Assembly (NCBI GenBank): GCA_002441045.1
Contig: DJWQ01000124.1
Location: 1-9,940, forward strand
DNA length: 9,940 bases
Origin: Firmicutes bacterium UBA6226
GTDB taxonomy: Bacteria > Bacillota_A > Clostridia > Peptostreptococcales > Acidaminobacteraceae
Direction: 5' to 3'
This document shows positions 7,078-9,940 of the stretch, one piece after another. The notes below the pieces were generated by a model. It saw nothing but the letters and a program-made list of their open reading frames with translations. It ran no database searches and was not told the origin of the DNA. How positions within the stretch are numbered: position 1 is the first letter of the stretch; the number at the start of each line of letters is the position of its first letter. The position numbers and the translations under genes are program-made.

Positions 7078-8607
7078 TTACAATTCTGTAACAATCAAAG
7101 TTATCAATACTTGATTTCTTCCACTTCTTTTTACCTTATATAGATTTTCATCAGCTTTTTTCACAAGCTGCTTTGCATCAAAAGCATCCGAATAAACAAT
7201 GCCACCAAAACTCATTGTACAGCGAATTATTGAAGAACCAATTTCAAAATCGTAATTTTCGATTTTTACTCTTATTCGCTCAATAACCTCAGTTGCTTTA
7301 GTTAAATCAGAATACTTTAATAATGCTAAGAACTCTTCTCCACCCCATCTGAATATCACATCTGAACCTCTCAACTCAGTCGTAAAAATTCTTGCAATTT
7401 GCTTAAGCATTTGATCTCCAACATCGTGACCATAGGTGTCATTTATCACTTTAAAATAATCAATATCACTTAAAACGATGCAAAACGTATCGCCCTTTTG
7501 AGAAGATTCTTCGACAAATATATTAAAAACTTTATCAAAGGTTTGTCGATTTCTTATTCCTGTTAAGGCATCAAAATGTGCTATTTTCATTAAGTTCTTC
7601 TTTGAGCGGTTAACAACTGTATTATAATAAACTGTATTTACCAAAGTTAATACAAGTATAGAAATAATTGCTATTGCAGTTGCTTTCGTTCTTTTGATTG
7701 TATTGTAATAACTCGAGTAATTGCCATAAATGGTCATTTTCACATCACTATCAACTTCCTCAAGGATATGTTTTTTCATCATTAGTATGCCTTCACCTAC
7801 TGAATAGGTAACATCTTCTTTGATATTTAAAGGTAATTGATTGCTTTCTACTCTGGATAAAAAATGTTCTAGTTCAACTTCATCCAATAATAACCTCTCG
7901 TTCTCAGTAGAAAGTGATATAAAATAACGATCGCTACTATTCAACTCTCGAAAAAAAGAATTAATATTGCTTAATGATAAATCAATTCCATAATTACCAA
8001 CTAAAATCCCATTTTCTAAAACTCTCCTAGAAAAGGTTAATCCGAGTTCATCACTTTCAAAAAAATGATAAGGACCTATTAAGCTCAACCCCTGTTTAGA
8101 AGAAGATGCATACCAAACTCTAGTTCTCGGATCATATTTATCATAATTCACTTTATATTTATATTTTAAATCGTCACCATCAAATAGTCGCAAATAGACT
8201 GTTTTATGTTCGTCTTTCCGAATTATAATTTTTGTATTTATTGCATTCTCATCCTTACGATAAATAACAAAATTACCACTTTCATCGCCATAATATAAGG
8301 CAGTTATATTATTTTGATGATGAAGTAACTCTCTAAAAAGCGATTCATTTTTAATTGCTTGCTCATAAAAATCTATCTTTGTTGACCACTTGTCATCCAT
8401 TAGTGAATCATCAATTATTACTGAAGAAAAGTATAAATCAACCTTTGAAGTAATCAGTTCACTGGTTAACTGAAATGCTTTTCCACTGGAATCACTATAA
8501 TCACTTAATTGAATGTTGACCATAATAATCAGCATTATAACAAAAAGGGATAGTACGACAAAAAGAAGTCTGTTTAACCATTTTTCACAATCTTTAAATA
8601 GTTTCAA
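7078..8607 (-). CDS. membrane-bound diguanylate cyclase (Cache sensor-GGDEF)
   Basis: The product is 509 residues from a TTG start, the only start in frame after an upstream stop and preceded at five bases by AGAGGTG. A membrane helix spans about 13-31, followed by an outside sensor region (35-300). That region carries YDPRTRVWY (158-166), the hallmark of Cache domains that bind small ligands outside the cell. A second helix lies at about 309-328. The GGDEF domain (340-503) has DALTGIRNR (346-354), the metal residue D381, the DxxxFKxxND-type stretch to D390 and an intact GGEEF (422-426). An RGSD I-site (413-416) sits five residues before it, so product inhibition is expected. It should make c-di-GMP from two GTP in response to an unknown external signal. 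A terminator lies 135 bases upstream of the start, so this gene probably has its own promoter. The DNA looks more AT-rich than that of the sigma-54 regulator. Confidence 0.93.
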   Translation of the reverse strand: MKLFKDCEKWLNRLLFVVLSLFVIMLIIMVNIQLSDYSDSSGKAFQLTSELITSKVDLYFSSVIIDDSLMDDKWSTKIDFYEQAIKNESLFRELLHHQNNITALYYGDESGNFVIYRKDENAINTKIIIRKDEHKTVYLRLFDGDDLKYKYKVNYDKYDPRTRVWYASSSKQGLSLIGPYHFFESDELGLTFSRRVLENGILVGNYGIDLSLSNINSFFRELNSSDRYFISLSTENERLLLDEVELEHFLSRVESNQLPLNIKEDVTYSVGEGILMMKKHILEEVDSDVKMTIYGNYSSYYNTIKRTKATAIAIISILVLTLVNTVYYNTVVNRSKKNLMKIAHFDALTGIRNRQTFDKVFNIFVEESSQKGDTFCIVLSDIDYFKVINDTYGHDVGDQMLKQIARIFTTELRGSDVIFRWGGEEFLALLKYSDLTKATEVIERIRVKIENYDFEIGSSIIRCTMSFGGIVYSDAFDAKQLVKKADENLYKVKRSGRNQVLITLIVTEL

Positions 8608-8610
8608 ACT

Positions 8611-8619
8611 ATCACCTCT
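8611..8619 (-). promoter_or_regulatory. ribosome binding site of the TTG-started diguanylate cyclase gene
   Basis: AGAGGTGAT on the minus strand precedes TTG 8607 with five bases after the AGAGGTG core. The next in-frame ATG lies inside the first membrane helix and would cut it, so the TTG start is preferred. Confidence 0.75.
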
Positions 8620-8636
8620 TTATTGTAGTAGAAAGA

Positions 8637-8662
8637 ATAACGACACAACATGCAATTATTTA
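8637..8662 (-). promoter_or_regulatory. weak sigma-D-like promoter candidate for the diguanylate cyclase gene
   Basis: The minus strand reads TAAA (8662-8659), fourteen bases, then GTCGTTAT (8644-8637), which matches six of eight with GCCGATAT. The leader to TTG 8607 would be about 25 bases. The spacer is one base short of the ideal, so this is only a candidate. Confidence 0.25.
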
Positions 8663-8741
8663 TACTCTATTAATCCCCCTGAATGTCTTCCTATAAACAC
8701 AATGTATGTTAGATTCTGAATTTTATACCAATTTACAGATT

Positions 8742-8792
8742 AAAAATAAAAAGTAAGTGCTTTACAGTTTAACAAAGCTGTATAACACTTAC
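8742..8792 (-). terminator. intrinsic terminator of the hemerythrin operon
   Basis: The arms 8753-8767 and 8778-8792 (GTAAGTG...TACAG with CTGTA...CACTTAC) pair over 15 positions with two mismatches. On the minus strand the stem is followed at once by TTTTTATTTTTAA (8752-8740), a good U-tract. It begins seven bases after the hemerythrin stop codon and separates that unit from the cyclase gene. Confidence 0.85.
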
Positions 8793-8799
8793 ATTATCA

Positions 8800-9372
8800 T
8801 TAGTTCAATAAATACTTTGATTCAAGCTTCTCTACAACCTCTGTATAATGGGCTTGTATCCCATTTTCCTCCGCCTCTTGCTCAAAAGCTTCACACTTTT
8901 TATCAATTTCACTTAAAAGCACCGCATTCAAGCTTCTTTCTGCAAATGGATAGACCACACCATCCTCTTTATCGATGTGTCGGTGTAAAAGATGTGTATA
9001 AGATACGGCATTTGCCACGATATCCACAATTGATTCTAGATTTCCTTCTTGATGTGCCTTTAGTGCTTTTTCAAGCTCCGCCATATGCAGTCTACCAAGG
9101 TCATGCTCTACTAACATGCCATGAGTGACGAGTTTTTCTGCTGCAGGGCCCCCATGTGCCACCATTTCATTAAATAAAAGTAGCTCTTCCTTGCCATGAT
9201 GATGACGATCGGCATAGCTTCTGACGAAGTCAATCATCTCAGAAAAGTCATCATAGTTGATGCCACCCGTTTGAATCGCCATATATGAAGCATTTCTGAG
9301 TACCTTTAGCATTCTTTTGATTAAGACATGCTCTTCCACCATTAATTTAATGCCGTTTAATTGTGTGCTCAT
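8800..9372 (-). CDS. hemerythrin-like HHE cation-binding protein
   Basis: The product is 190 residues, starting at an ATG with AAGGAG six bases upstream, inside the preceding gene. It is a helical bundle with the histidine and acidic residues expected for a di-iron HHE domain: H15 in EEHVLIKRML, the RHHHGKEE cluster (56-63), H84 and H90 in THGMLVEHD, and H127, H130 and H132 followed by E136 in HLLHRHIDKED. The usual role of such proteins is binding oxygen or nitric oxide, or iron handling, in the cytosol; which applies here is not shown. There is no signal peptide or membrane segment. The start overlaps the stop of the upstream unrecognised gene as ATGA, implying coupled translation, and a terminator follows directly. 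In an anaerobe, an oxygen or NO defence role would be a reasonable inference. Confidence 0.9.
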   Translation of the reverse strand: MSTQLNGIKLMVEEHVLIKRMLKVLRNASYMAIQTGGINYDDFSEMIDFVRSYADRHHHGKEELLLFNEMVAHGGPAAEKLVTHGMLVEHDLGRLHMAELEKALKAHQEGNLESIVDIVANAVSYTHLLHRHIDKEDGVVYPFAERSLNAVLLSEIDKKCEAFEQEAEENGIQAHYTEVVEKLESKYLLN

Positions 9373-9940
9373 GCTGCTCTCCTTGTGAGTATATAGGTTG
9401 ATGTATCCTGCATCTGAAGTTCAAATGATTCATCGACAAAGCCTTCTAGCCATGCTGCTCTAAGGGTATTATAGATCGCTATGTCACCACCTACTGCTTC
9501 CCAAAACGCTGTGTGTAAACAGGTTCTTTTAACCCAAGTTAGTGATGTTTCAGTAGATTCGATCGGTTGGTTGACGCGATCACAAGGCATACCTTCAAGT
9601 AGGTAGTCGTAGATCACACCAAAGAGTTCCTGCGGCGTCGTCATGGGCTTGGAAGTTGATAATGCTGCTTTCTCGCCATTGTTTCTGTAAAGCGTCGCAA
9701 GTCCTTCCAATGATAACCAATCTTTTAAAAGCCCTTCAGTGATTGCACCCGCCATACGGTATTCAAGACTATGGATTTTTTCTTGTAGCCAGCCGTGGAT
9801 GTTGCCAGTGTCGATGACGTCTGAAAGCTCAGATACCTCCGGCAAGCCGTATCTTGATTCTAATTTACTTTTAAGTGACGCGACTTCGCTTGAATTTTTC
9901 ATTTCCGAATAAATATCTTCTAATAATGCTTCGTGCCAAA
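9369..9940 (-). CDS. unrecognised protein translated together with the hemerythrin-like protein (5' end outside window)
   Basis: I do not recognise this product. An ATG at 9902 would give 177 residues, but it lacks a clear ribosome site and the frame stays open to the window edge, adding WHEALLEDIYSE, which reads like a continuing acidic helix. The gene is therefore probably longer, with its true start outside. The visible part is soluble and largely helical, with no signal peptide or membrane helix. Two cysteines occur: one in EGMPCDRVNQ and one in VKRTCLHTAFWEAVGGD. The region around the second, followed by YNTLRAAWLEGF, looks like the most constrained part and might be a binding or catalytic site. 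Its stop overlaps the hemerythrin start by four bases, so the two products are likely made together and may act together. Reality of the coding region is quite sure; function is unknown. Confidence 0.7.
   Translation of the reverse strand, partial: WHEALLEDIYSEMKNSSEVASLKSKLESRYGLPEVSELSDVIDTGNIHGWLQEKIHSLEYRMAGAITEGLLKDWLSLEGLATLYRNNGEKAALSTSKPMTTPQELFGVIYDYLLEGMPCDRVNQPIESTETSLTWVKRTCLHTAFWEAVGGDIAIYNTLRAAWLEGFVDESFELQMQDTSTYILTRRAA

Noticed and set aside
8608..8741. A c-di-GMP or other riboswitch in the leader of the cyclase gene
   Set aside because: I looked for the conserved elements of c-di-GMP riboswitches here and in 4771-4875 and 1471-1706 and saw none.
9923..9940. Perfect-looking sigma-54 -24 element TTGGCACG on the minus strand
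   Set aside because: The required GC at -12 is absent (TA instead), and the sequence lies in a reading frame that appears to continue as protein.

Overview
The window reads like a chromosomal stretch of an anaerobic, motile, low-to-moderate GC Firmicute of the class Clostridia. This placement is an inference from the gene families, the strong AGGAGG-type ribosome sites with some TTG starts, the AT-rich intergenic DNA and a sigma-D-like -10 box. No rRNA, tRNA, CRISPR array, transposase or phage gene is visible, and no stretch of more than 300 bases lacks a gene.

Layout, left to right. On the + strand, the 3' end of a DUF4440/SnoaL-like gene (1-270) enters the window. It converges on the minus-strand genes at a perfect 16-bp hairpin (324-361), which probably terminates transcription from both sides. 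All remaining genes are on the minus strand, so they are transcribed from right to left. In transcription order they are: an unrecognised protein that is open to the right edge (9369-9940); an HHE hemerythrin-like protein overlapping it by four bases (8800-9372), followed by a clear intrinsic terminator (8742-8792); a membrane Cache-GGDEF diguanylate cyclase starting at TTG (7078-8607); an SLC12-like permease with a long cytosolic tail (4876-7008); an EAL-HDOD protein (3556-4770); a sigma-54 activator with a cysteine-rich sensor, starting at TTG inside a tight junction (1707-3545); a 90-base palindromic element with a GC-rich core (1594-1683); and an EF-hand-like putative calcium-binding protein behind a sigma-D-like promoter (400-1470).

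How the genes may work together. The diguanylate cyclase keeps its GGEEF active site and RxxD inhibitory site. The EAL-HDOD protein keeps most residues expected of a c-di-GMP phosphodiesterase. A predicted maker and a predicted breaker of c-di-GMP therefore flank a transporter on one strand, and the EAL-HDOD gene is tightly joined to a sigma-54 activator. No convincing sigma-54 promoter is visible here, so the regulator's targets probably lie elsewhere. The hemerythrin pair looks like a separate oxygen, iron or nitric-oxide related unit.

The least explained items are the palindromic element at 1594-1683, the calcium-binding-like gene of unknown function with its apparent flagellar-type promoter, the Cys cluster in the sigma-54 regulator, and the unrecognised partner of the hemerythrin gene.
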